Assembly (NCBI GenBank): GCA_030674185.1
Contig: JAPXFY010000026.1
Coordinates: 49,555,246-49,619,245, forward strand
Direction of reading: 5' to 3'
Origin: Monoplex corrugatus
Lineage: Eukaryota > Mollusca > Gastropoda > Littorinimorpha > Ranellidae
DNA: 64,000 bases
Below the pieces are notes generated by a model. It saw nothing but the letters and a program-made list of their open reading frames with translations, was not told the origin of the DNA and did not search any database. Of this stretch, positions 52,811 through 61,724 are shown piece after piece; position 1 is the stretch's first letter, and every line of letters starts with the position of its first letter. The position numbers and the translations under genes were made by a program.

Positions 52811-52937
52811 TAAGAACATCAGAAATGAAAATATAATGGTCTTATCTAATTACTAAAAAGTTGTCTTAACTAATCATTGACAAGTGAAAAAGTCTTCCAA
52901 TATTCATACTCAAAATGCTGATAATGATGCAAAGTAA

Positions 52938-53175
52938 CCATATCTGATCTACTGACCAGCGCAAGGTGATTTCGATAATCACACCCAAACTTTTTTTTTT
53001 CCTTCGCCGTCTATCATGTAGAGATAATGACCATTCGTCATCAAGGGACCAAGTCCAGGTCCTGCATTATATATGTGCACACGTCTGATTGCTGATCTCC
53101 TGTCGGCTGGTTCTCTGACAGGTAAATGTCCTCTTCATTTCTGTACATGACTTATTGAGTAAGGTGTGATTTGAG
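52938..53175. repeat. Dispersed direct repeat R, copy 2
   Basis: CTGATCTACTGACCAGCGCA, ATAATCACACCC, GAGATAATGACCATTCGTCA, GGTCCTGCATTATATATGTG and CTCTGACAGGTAAATGTC. Partner of 51,555-51,795, 1.38 kb away in direct orientation. Confidence 0.8.
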
Positions 53176-53199
53176 TTTAGAAATTGTTCTAGAGGGATT

Positions 53200-53455
53200 C
53201 TACGCACCCAAACAATTCCATATGCTCTCTATCCAATTCTGTGCTTGTAGTTACCTGGCAGATCCCTTGAGCCTGCGCAAAATGCCATGCGCTGGTCTTG
53301 ACATGGGAAAGGGTGGAGGGATGGAGCTATGAAAGGTAGCTGGGCAGCAACCAGACCAGTTTTTATACTGGGAGTTGGAACTGAATTCAAGACACCAAAT
53401 CTTGAGCCCACGGCTTTATCGAACGAACCATCTAGCCCCAGTATGACAATCATTA
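53200..53455 (-). mobile_element. SINE family S3, copy 3
   Basis: Minus strand: GATGGTTCGTTCGATAAAGC, CTTGAATTCAGTTCCAACTC, TATAAAAACTGGTCTGGTTG, GACCAGCGCATGGCATTTTG, CGCAGGCTCAAGGGATCTG and CCAGGTAACTACAAGC. Confidence 0.6.
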
Positions 53456-53539
53456 CTTGATATTTACAAGCAGATGAGAGAGACTTCACACCCATAAGTG
53501 ATTAATAACTCGTTAGAGTGGCTATGGCAGTGTGAATGT

Positions 53540-54205
53540 GTTTTTCTCTACCTGACGTGTTGACTACGGAAAGGTTTTATTATCAGAGCTAGTATTTTTA
53601 CGGAGTCTGAAAATCTCTCACCTTCATGTGATTTATGAAATGGTATGTTGTGCATAGGTGTCATCCATAATCATAACTGACGTCTTCAGAAGAGTAAGGG
53701 GAGCTCACGTCCTCAAGTGATTTATATAATTGAGTGTTCTGCTCCTGTAATGTGGACATGTGGGGTATTTGTGTACCTGACGTGGTCACATGGAGATAAG
53801 ATTTGACAATCATATATGGCATTTTTTTAGGAGGATAAGATCTCACGTCCTCACTTGATCAGTAAATCTTGTGTGCTGCAGCTCTTGCACTGAGACGTCA
53901 CTTATCGGTTACTCCATACCTGACACACAGAAAAAGAAAGGTCGTCTGACCCTCATATCTGAAGTCTGTAGGACAGACAGGAGATCTCACATCACAGTTT
54001 GTTCAAAAGGAATTCTCTGCACTCGGGTAATTCCCGCTTTCTCACACATCTATATATATGATGACTAAATGACCCGTGCTCTTAGCGTGGTGTGATGTTC
54101 TCCAGCAGTGTGGGCATGTCATTGATCTTGCTACCTGATGTATTGTCCGGGAAGAGGTGGTTTATTATCATACCTGATGCCTTTAGCACAGACAGGCCAT
54201 TTAAA
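53540..54205. repeat. Decayed ~130-170 bp satellite-like repeat
   Basis: Loose recurrences of CTGACGTGNTGANNACGGANAG, TNATCATANNTGANGTCTT, AGGANNGTAAGATCTCACGTCCTCA, GTGATTTATAAATTGTGTG, GTTCTGCTCTTGCAGTGTGGACATG. Related remnants lie at 51,720-51,800, 53,100-53,170, 56,130-56,230 and 56,870-57,130. Units are too diverged to fix one period by eye. Confidence 0.5.
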
Positions 54206-54505
54206 GGGACAGCAGGACTATATAAGGTGGGAAGTAGATCAGAAGTCACTTGAATTCAAACGTTTGCCGAAACAACACCGGCTGTCTGCTCTGAGTTAAT
54301 TGCAGATTTCGGACGCTGTCGTAGCTCTCAACTTTTGTCTATATTTTTATCGAAAAATGTGCGTATATGCATTTATTAGGAAATTAAAATCTGAATTGGA
54401 CAAACTTAGAGGCGGGGCTACAAAACATGACGAGACATCTGACAGGCACGCCATCCAAAAATAGAAAAAACATGTGGAAAGAAAACAACGAAGGCATGTT
54501 ATCGC

Positions 54506-54538
<33 letters not shown>

Positions 54539-54756
54539 CGGAGCACAATACGAACACAACACTGACCTGTAGTCATCACCACTTATGTCCCATGTACGGT
54601 TTACCAGGTGGGTTAGGGTACAAGTCTCTTAAAGCGACAGCACACATCTGGCATTATCTCACGAAGGACTGTCACCACACATTCATCTCACCATCACGCC
54701 CCATAGTCACCGATTTCTTTCGTAAAATTGTGGATGTCTCCACGCATTCCTAGAAT
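54206..54756. other. Unassigned region with a TATA-like motif
   Basis: ACTATATAAGGTGGGAAG (TATATAAG at 54,219-54,226) could be a core promoter on the plus strand. Downstream there is a (CA)n at 54,510-54,537. I see no coding exon. Confidence 0.35.
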
Positions 54757-54759
54757 TTA

Positions 54760-55450
54760 GTATGTTCCAAAATTTTCTATATATCTGTTTTCTAAGTCCA
54801 GAATTCCTAACATGTGCTGACTGTCCATTACCCAGCCACCTCTGACGGTTTGCAGTAACACACGGCTCACAAAAACAAAACTGGCATCTGCCCTGACTGC
54901 ATGCTGTAAACTAACACTAGATCTATCACCTACACTGACACTAGCACCAGATGAGGAACACACTGCGTCTGTCGCTGGCGGAAATCTATAACTTGCTGAG
55001 GACAGTGTAGCCACTGAAGTAGGTGTACAAGATGCTGTGGTATACTACACAGATGTTGAAACACACTACTCTCACTAACACTGTCAGCTTCACTGATTGT
55101 AACTTGTGATAGCACTTCACATTTCCACTCCCAACCACAGCTTTCAACAGTTGTCTTACAGCCTCCTTCTTTTCTTCGTTTATATCCAGCAATAATAAAT
55201 TAAAATTCATTATTTCGTCAAAGGCAAACTCTCTCAAACTAGACGTGTGCGTTTTCAGTAGAACCCAGAAAGAATGAGCGTGCAATTTGCTTACAGACAA
55301 TGATAGGTCTGACCACAGATTTCTGGCGCTATTTCTTTCACACCCTGAGAGAGGCCAAGCATGGGATAGCAGTCATGCAGTTTCCATTAGCACCATCCTT
55401 TCCTTCTCATCTTTTGTTCTCATTCTCAGCAAGGTTCAAGTAACTTACAT
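54760..55450 (-). pseudogene. Unassigned coding-like relic
   Basis: The minus strand from about 55,400 downward reads HAWPLSGCERNSARNLWSDL, LHAHSFWVLLKTHTSSLREF, FDEIMNFNLLLLDINEEKKE and AVRQLLKAVVGSGN in one frame with a stop near 55,380. Lower-coordinate frames then give ESSVFQHLCSIPQHLVHLLQ and ATDAVCSSSGASVSVGDRSS. Composition and length look protein-like rather than simple repeat, but I do not recognise a family. It could be a decayed host exon, a processed pseudogene or part of an unfamiliar transposon. Confidence 0.35.
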
Positions 55451-56334
55451 AGATCTACCGGATCTCCTAGTCAAGGCCTCAATTACCGCGTGGCAGCAGG
55501 GTGTCTGTGTTTGCGAACGGAGTGTAATCAACTGTTTAGGGGTGAAGGAATGAGGTTATCAATCTGTAATTCAGATCTGCGCACGAAAAGTCAGGGGCTC
55601 TCAACAGTAATAATGCAGCGTGTGTGTATGACAAACTGTCGAGAAATACAAAGACTTCTGATCAAGTGTTCATATTATTTGATAAATAGTCTTGAACGCA
55701 AACTGATGTCCCCCTGTCCAAACTTTGGTTATGCCCCAGGCAGGAGACAACCAGGACTGCAGAGATAGTGTGGGGGTGTACTGATTCCCATTGAAGGGGG
55801 ACCAAGCTATTATTTCTCTAAAACTACATCATGCTTTTCCAGTAAGAAAAGTCAACGGAGAGCACTAGTTGACAACCTTCACCCCCTAAAATGAACGTAC
55901 AAAACCCATTTCCTCATACACGTCATGTGTTACGTAGGAAAACGTTCGAGTTCTGGGGAGCTGTGTGGACGGAATTTGCTTCAATTTCTTTTCAGTAACT
56001 AAGAAGTAAGTGTCTGTTTTGTTTGTCACTGTTAGCGTGTTTGTTTACTACCCTCCGCCACGTGCTTTTCTTTATTTAGTTTAGCCCCACCCATGCTTAC
56101 TGCGCATGCGTCCCGATTCATTGGATCGGATGTTACCTCTTTAAGGTCTACATAGTTTATATAAATTGTGTGTTTTGCTCTACCAGTGTGGACATGCCAT
56201 TTATTTCTGTATACAACTAACGTAACCAACAAGGAGATAGGAATTTCAGTATCATGTGACCATATGAGGGCCAAAGCCACGATCCCTCTGCCTTACAGCA
56301 TGGCGTTCAAACAACTGAGCGAGCGGGGATCCAC
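55451..56334. other. Unassigned region
   Basis: Mixed sequence without recognised genes. Around 56,130-56,230 there is a decayed satellite unit (TATAAATTGTGTGTTTTGCT, ACCAGTGTGGACATGCC). Confidence 0.4.
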
Positions 56335-56865
56335 ATGTTGATGCCAGGGGTTCTTTCAGTATTAACGGTATCCCGATCTTCTGAAAATTCTGTGTCAGGA
56401 ACTTCCTATTCATTGTCACACTCTTTTGTTTTCTGTCATCCGTTCCTGTCATTTTCAACCTACCTGGTCCATTCATCTGTATGTGTTCTGTATCCTTGCA
56501 TACTTTCTCTTAGAAATGATAAATGGGTACATGTATTAACAGCATTTTTGACTCTAAGGAAATGTGATATGCAAAATCAGTGTTCGGTAATTAGGTCAGA
56601 TTTTATGTTTTAGAGTACTCGGTTATGTTTGTACACTTGTATTCAGGTTTCTTAAATAAGCTTCTTCTGGTGAGAAATCGGGCAGAATGGTCAACGTCAG
56701 ACATATAGTTAGATAATGAGCGTGAATGCATTGATATGTGTACTTAGTTTTCTTTTCCAGATAGGTTTTTCCTCTAGGGTCGACGAGTCTTTATGCGTGT
56801 TTTGAGATGATTGTAATAGCTTTGATATGGCTGTGTTACAGTAAAGTAGGCTTTAAGCAATAATG
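56335..56865 (+). mobile_element. Non-autonomous A-type element, copy 3
   Basis: GATGCCAGGGGTTCTTTCAG, TTCTGAAAATTCTGTGTCAG, GCATTTTTGACTCTAAGGAA, TTCAGGTTTCTTAAATAAGC, GAATGCATTGATATGTGTAC and a tail AGCTTTGATATGGCTGTG, TAGGCTTTAAGCAATAATG. More diverged in its tail than the other copies. Confidence 0.75.
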
Positions 56866-57394
56866 ATAATAGTACAGGTGTTAGTGATGCGGTGTGCTGA
56901 ACAGGGAGGTGCGGTTTAATCATCAAACATGACAAACATCTGATATCCATAGATTTTTCATAAATCGTGTTTTCAGCGCTTTGTGAGATTCTCTGGCAGT
57001 GTAGACGATTGTTCTTTTACATTTACCCGATATACTGAACAGGACAATACACATTGAACAGGATAATGGCTTGATATTCACGCACTATGTTGTTGAGTAG
57101 TAGATAAGAATTTCCCGTCCATACATGATTTACAAAAATGTTTCTTTCTTATGTAGTCAATATCGGTGAGTGACCTATCTATCGCCCGAAAAGAAAGGGA
57201 CCGACTACTGTTCATAATCATAGCTGGAGTAAAATTATGTATGCCCTGGAGTTTTACTTTGTTTACCCTTTTGCTTGTTTGTTTTCAGGCTTTAGCCGTT
57301 TCCTGCAGGTTTTTTCAGTGAAATTTTGACTAAAGAGATAAAATCTTTTTTTTAAAAATCCAAGTAACATATTTGTACGCTCCTCTTCTAGATT

Positions 57395-57831
57395 CCCCTG
57401 TGGCGATGTCGGGGGCTCTTTCAGTATAAATAATATCCCGTCTTCTGAAAATTCTGTGCTAGAAATATTTCTCTTTTCTGTCATTCTTTTTGTTTCTTTC
57501 TTCCTTCTTTGCAATCTGTCATTTCTTCCTGTCATTTTTCTGCCTCATTGGTCCATTCGACAGTGTATATTTTGGCTCTAGCAAAATAAGATATGCGGAA
57601 GCAGTTTTAGGAAATTCAGGCCCGTTTTTATGTATGTTTTAGTGTCTTTAGTTACTTCAAAATTTGTATTTAGGTATGCTTTTTAAATCCCCTTTGATAA
57701 CTTGGACGGAGTGGTCAACACCAGGTACACCTTAGATTATGACTGCGAATGCATTAACATGTGTACTAATTTTCTTTTCGTTTTTTGCCTGTTGATTGAT
57801 GTGTATGTTTTGAAACGATTATAGCCCTGAT
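57395..57831 (+). mobile_element. Non-autonomous A-type element, copy 4, left part
   Basis: GCGATGTCGGGGGCTCTTTC, TTCTGAAAATTCTGTGCTAG, TTTTGGCTCTAGCAAAATAA, GAATGCATTAACATGTGTAC and TTATAGCCCTGATATGGC. Interrupted by a minus-strand LINE at 57,844-59,022; the final ~45 bp (CGTAATCGGCTGGGCTTTAAAC) continue at 59,033-59,075. Confidence 0.8.
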
Positions 57832-57843
57832 ATGGCTCTCCGT

Positions 57844-59022
57844 CTTCTTCTTCTTCTTGTCTAACGCCGTCAAACGTGGAGACCAGATCTCATGACGAAA
57901 TCGGCAGTCTTCTGCAACGCCTCCACACAGCCATGCAGCTTCTCCAGGAGTCCGGCAGGCTCTGGCCAGATCTCGTCCCTCAGCTTCCGTAGACCAGGGC
58001 AGTCCTGCAATATGTGCTCGGCTGTCTGCTCTGCCAGTCCACAGGAGCAGAGTGGAGAGGGTGCAAGGCGGAGCTTTCTGAACATGTGGTGATTTAAGCG
58101 GTTATGTCCAGTTCGTAGGCGGAATATGGTGACTTGCTGTTGCCTGGACAGCTGGTGGTAACTGTCCTCCGCCTGTGGCTGGTTGTGCAGGGACCTGATG
58201 ATGGTGGTCATCTCTGCAAAGGTCACAGGGTTGTCTTCCTGCTCTTGGCTGGCACCCTCCTTTGCTGCTGTATCTGCTGCATCATTGCCAGCAATGCCGC
58301 AGTGTGCTGGCACCCACTGCAGTACTGTTCTTGGGCTCTTGATGTCTTGTAGAGCTTCCTGCAGACGGGGCTGTTTGTTGTTCTGCAGGGCTTCAAGAAC
58401 AGATCTGGCATCAATCAGAAAGACGACGGGTGTTAGTTCGTCTGTGATCTGCTTGATGGTGTCGGCAGCAAGAGTCAGGGCCTCCACTTCCGCTCGGTAG
58501 TTGCTGCAGTGCATTCCCGTAGGTGCTGCCTTCGTCAACTGCCGTCCATCGGGGAGTTGGATGTTCACGCCAGCTCCGCCTCTTTTGGTAGCGTCCGTGG
58601 CAGACCCGTCTGTGAAGGCATGTATCCACGCTGCTTTGGGGTACCTTTCCTCCATCATGGCCAGTGTCAAGGACCTCTTGCTGACATCACTGTGTTCATC
58701 CTTGTGGCCGAGGTAGGGGACTGAGGTGCAGATGGTAATGCGCACCTGTCTTCTCTCCCAAGGTGGTGGTTCACTGGTGGTGTCGAGTGGTTCCACCTTG
58801 GTTGGTAGGGAGTCTTTGTGTTTTCTTTGCACAGCTTTTGATTCTCTGACGAAACTGGATCTCTTCAGTCTCCCAGATGTCGCTTCTTGGATTCTTTTGT
58901 TCATAGGATGTTCTTTTGAGGCCTGGACTTTGGTGAGGTGGGTCAGGGTTTTCTTCTCTCTTCTTTTGCTCAGTGGAGGGATGCCCGTAGTCACCTCCAT
59001 CTTTTGAATGGGTGTTGATCTC
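57844..59022 (-). mobile_element. 5'-truncated RNase H-bearing LINE in A-type copy 4, 12-bp target-site duplication
   Basis: ATGGCTCTCCGT occurs at 57,832-57,843 and 59,023-59,034, and the A-type element is otherwise continuous across the insertion. The insert's 3' end on the minus strand is AACGGCGTTAGAC-like followed by (AAG)n. Length 1,179 bp, 5' truncated upstream of its RNase H domain. A third RNase H-bearing LINE lineage in this window. Confidence 0.9.
57868..59022 (-). CDS. LINE ORF2, 3' part: RNase H and C-terminal zinc segment
   Basis: The open frame on the minus strand reaches 59,156, but residues upstream of about 59,022 come from the host repeat, so only the part from MRSTPIQKMEVTTGIPPL-like sequence onward is LINE. 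RNase H type I: IHAFTDGSATDATKRGGAGV (Asp), HCSNYRAEVEALTLAADTI (Glu), VVFLIDARSVLEALQ (Asp) and WVPAHCGIAGNDAADTAAKE (Asp, with the conserved AHCGI loop). C-terminal segment: FRLRTGHNRLNHHMFRKL, CSCGLAEQTAEHILQDC. The frame ends at about 57,870 with no internal stop. RT and endonuclease are lost. The intact frame suggests a recent insertion. The precise clade (Jockey or I-like) is not settled. Confidence 0.88.
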
Positions 59023-59299
59023 ATGGCTCTCCGTAATCGGCTGGGCTTTAAACAAAAATAACAAATAACAATACTCTTGTAGAAACATTGATTTATAACG
59101 TAATGTACAATTGATGTAATTTCTAGCGTGCCAATTCTTCTCGGATGTGTGTTCACACGATGGTTTTGCTCACACTATGGTCCCGCGCTGTGTTGCAGCA
59201 GTCAGCAGTTTTCGGTGACTGTGCAGGCTGGGTGGTTATTTTGTTTGTTTTTTTGTTTGTTTGTTTTTTTTGGTTTTTTTTTCATGTTTCTATTATCAT

Positions 59300-59470
59300 C
59301 CTGACACAGGCATGATCTACAGGATTAGGGCCTGAACACATGTTGACCTGGGAGATCAGAAAACTCTCCACTCTTTAATCACCAGCTTTACCTTTACCAG
59401 GTGGAAGGAACCCAGACAGCATCGAACCCAGACCTTCGATCGGATTGAACATCGCGCCCTTCAGGGCACA
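59300..59470 (-). mobile_element. tRNA-derived SINE (46,957 family), head and middle
   Basis: Minus strand: GGGCGCGATGTTCAATCCGA, GGGTTCGATGCTGTCTGGG (B box), AAAGAGTGGAGAGTTTTCTG and ATCTCCCAGGTCAACATGTG. The 3' end is missing. Confidence 0.65.
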
Positions 59471-59584
59471 GTATTGTTGTATGCATTGTGTTTTAAGACT
59501 TACAGTGTTACACCGTGACAGGTATTGTTGATTTCAGTAGATTTTTTGTGAAGGAAAAAAATAGTGTGTGTGTTAATGGAGTTT

Positions 59585-59870
59585 GTTCAGGAGGGATTCA
59601 TGGCACTCGAACAGTTCTGTATGTTTCACCCAGATCTGCTAGCAGTTTCCTATGCGACCCTGAGCCTACCCAAAATCATAAGTGCTGGCAAGGTCTTGGG
59701 ATGATGGAGGGATCTGTACAATGCTAAGCTGACACCACCAGGGTAATGGAAACATTACGATGGGCAGTCAACAGGCCAGTTTTTACTGTTTAGAATTGGG
59801 ATCGAACTCGACATATCGGATTTGGAGTCCACAGCTCATCAGACAACCGTCAAGCCCACAGCAAGAATAA
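59585..59870 (-). mobile_element. SINE family S3, copy 4
   Basis: Minus strand: GGGCTTGACGGTTGTCTGAT head, GATATGTCGAGTTCGATCCC (good B box), TAAAAACTGGCCTGTTGACT, CCTGGTGGTGTCAGCTTAGC, CAAGACCTTGCCAGCACTTA and GGGTAGGCTCAGGGTCGC. The clearest head of this family in the window. Confidence 0.7.
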
Positions 59871-59937
59871 AAAATTTCCCAAGTAATACTGAGAACGTTA
59901 CTTTCCTGAAACTGCAGTTTAGAATTGGTGTACAATT

Positions 59938-59938
59938 C

Positions 59939-59977
<39 letters not shown>
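59938..59977. repeat. (GAT)n microsatellite
   Basis: About 13 perfect ATG/GAT trinucleotides. Confidence 0.97.
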
Positions 59978-60019
59978 GCAGAAAACTGAAGGGGGAAAAA
60001 AACTTCTTTACTAAAGGTG

Positions 60020-60395
60020 AATGCCAGCATTCAAACAAAATAGGTACCAGAAAAACACAAAATAGATCAGAACTTGTTTTAGTGTAACAACAAGACAGGC
60101 ATAGATTTTCGGCCAAATGGCCTTTGTCAAGCATAAACAATAGACAACAAAAAACATAATGTACAAAACACAAAAATAGACCAGAACTTGTTTTAGTGTA
60201 ACAACAAGAGAGGCATAGATTTTCGGCCAAATGGCCTTTGTCAAGCATAAACAACAGACAACAAAAAACATAATGTACAAAACACAAAAATAGACCAGAA
60301 CTTGTTTTAGTGTAACAACAAGAGAGGCATAGATTTTCGGCCAAATGGCCTTTGTCAAGCATAAACAATAGACAACAAAAAACATAATGTACAAA
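60020..60395. repeat. 114-bp tandem trimer of the fold-back family
   Basis: Three direct units (junction GTAC at 60,161, 60,275 and 60,389, exactly 114 bp apart). Each contains GACCAGAACTTGTTTTAGTG, TAACAACAAGAGAGGCATAG, ATTTTCGGCCAAATGGCCTT, TGTCAAGCATAAACAA and TAGACAACAAAAAACATAA. The GGCCAAATGGCC core and flanks match the arms of 18,653-18,978 and 40,213-40,583. 114 = 38 x 3, so a minus-strand frame repeats a 38-residue peptide; not a gene. Read on the minus strand each unit has TTGACAAAGGCCATTTGGCC then GAAAA, hammerhead-like in layout. Confidence 0.9.
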
Positions 60396-60611
60396 CTTGG
60401 CTGGGGAAAAGTAGACAACTGTCATGACCTGACGTTTGAGCTGATTAAAATGCAAGTATGAACCCTGATAATTAAGAAACAGAAACAAATGCATTTTACA
60501 AGACATAAGTGGTCATGCCATACACATTATTGTTTGATTTAGAAAGTGTTTGATCATGTCATTTGTCTTGAAAATACTGTAGAGATTTTACTCCATCAGA
60601 GATGAAATGAA

Positions 60612-60705
60612 CTTGTATATAGAGAGGCATCGTCGAAAGTGAACAAGTATTTAGGTTTGTATATAGACAGGTATCGTCGAAAGTGAACAAGTATTTGGGT
60701 TTGAA
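60612..60705. repeat. 45-bp tandem duplication
   Basis: GTATATAGAGAGGCATCGTC, GAAAGTGAACAAGTATTTAGG followed directly by a second copy with ACAGGTATCGTCG and TTTGGG. Two copies only. Confidence 0.9.
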
Positions 60706-60896
60706 TGTGCGGCCTTTATAGTTTCAGTCACGTTCAGTGTGTGGTTGGTGTCTTTAATGAAGGTGGGCAAAGACTGGATTGTAGGTTGCAAGACGGTGTC
60801 GAGAAAGATATTTTTAATTCGACAACTACAAGCTGACACACAATAGGACAGCCAGGAATGGCTTTATGTGTTTAGGAGGTTTAGGAAATAAATAAA

Positions 60897-61648
60897 TTAA
60901 ACAGTGATGGGATTGGAAGTTGTGATAAGATCGCTGATAACGTAATTTGCGATTAGATTGCTGATAACGTAATTTCCGATTAGATTGCTGATAACGTAAT
61001 TTGCGATTAGATCGCTGATAACGTAATTTGCGATTAGATCGCTGATAACGTAATTTGCGATTAGATTGCTGATAACGTAATTTGCGATTAGATCGCTGAT
61101 AACGTAATCAGTCATGTACGCAGGTTTCTGTAATTTTTGGTAAAAGTCTTGATCTTGTTTCTGGGCTTCGTGAATGTACAGATTTCTATCCCATACAACG
61201 ATTGTACCACATTTATCAGCAGGTTTGATGACTATTTTGAAACAGTGTGGAGCGGCAGTTTTTCCTCCTTGGTGATGTCCGAATATTTCACTGGTAAAAT
61301 GTTCAAATAGCGCATTTTCCTTTAAGACGTTTTTAAGATCTAGAAAAATGTTACAAGGAGGTTTCCCACGGACATGCTTATGAAAAAGTACAGTGAAAAC
61401 ATCATCAGCATCTGGATCTGGATCCAGCTTTTGTTGTGGAGGACGTCCTAGAACCGCCATCCAACACAGTGACTGGAAAAACCGTTGGCACCAGTGGATT
61501 GTGTTGTGTTTGTTGGCAGAAGGTTTCAAAGGAAATTTAGGACCAGTGGAAAGTACTGACATTTCAACAACAGAAAGAGGCAAGTCAGGTGGAATACAGT
61601 GGTCAAGGTTGTGTGCTGTGTGGAAGAAACAGCTTCCATTGTAGGAGT
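60897..61648 (-). pseudogene. PLE N-terminal fragment capped by a repeat
   Basis: On the minus strand from 61,648: HNLDHCIPPDLPLS, EMSVLSTGPKFPLKPSANK, IHWCQRFFQSLCW, DVFTVLFHKHVRGKPP, then FKIVIKPADKCGTIVVWDRN and LYIHEAQKQ. This is the N-terminal region of PLE proteins that precedes the RT (known pattern IIIKPADKGGAIVVWD...YxxEAxRQL; here Gly-Gly reads Cys-Gly). Where the RT should begin (about 61,112) it passes into seven 27-bp repeats and a stop. It is a different PLE lineage from 15,471-18,208. Head-to-head with 63,655-64,000. Confidence 0.8.
60933..61112. repeat. 27-bp tandem repeat, 7 copies
   Basis: GCTGATAACGTAATTTGCGA plus TTAGATC/TTAGATT, starting at 60,933, 60,960, 60,987, 61,014, 61,041, 61,068 and 61,095. 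On the minus strand it keeps the PLE frame and adds nine-residue units (YVISDLIAN). Confidence 0.97.
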
Positions 61649-61724
61649 GCGAAAAGGGCCAGACACGTCATCATTACCAGTACTGTTGTAGCTTAGTAAG
61701 TAGAATCCTCAATAACAGTGGAGG

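Noticed and set aside
58771..59156. N-terminal extension of the 428-codon RNase H frame
   Set aside because: Sequence above 59,022 belongs to the interrupted host repeat, not to the LINE (12-bp target-site duplication at the junction).
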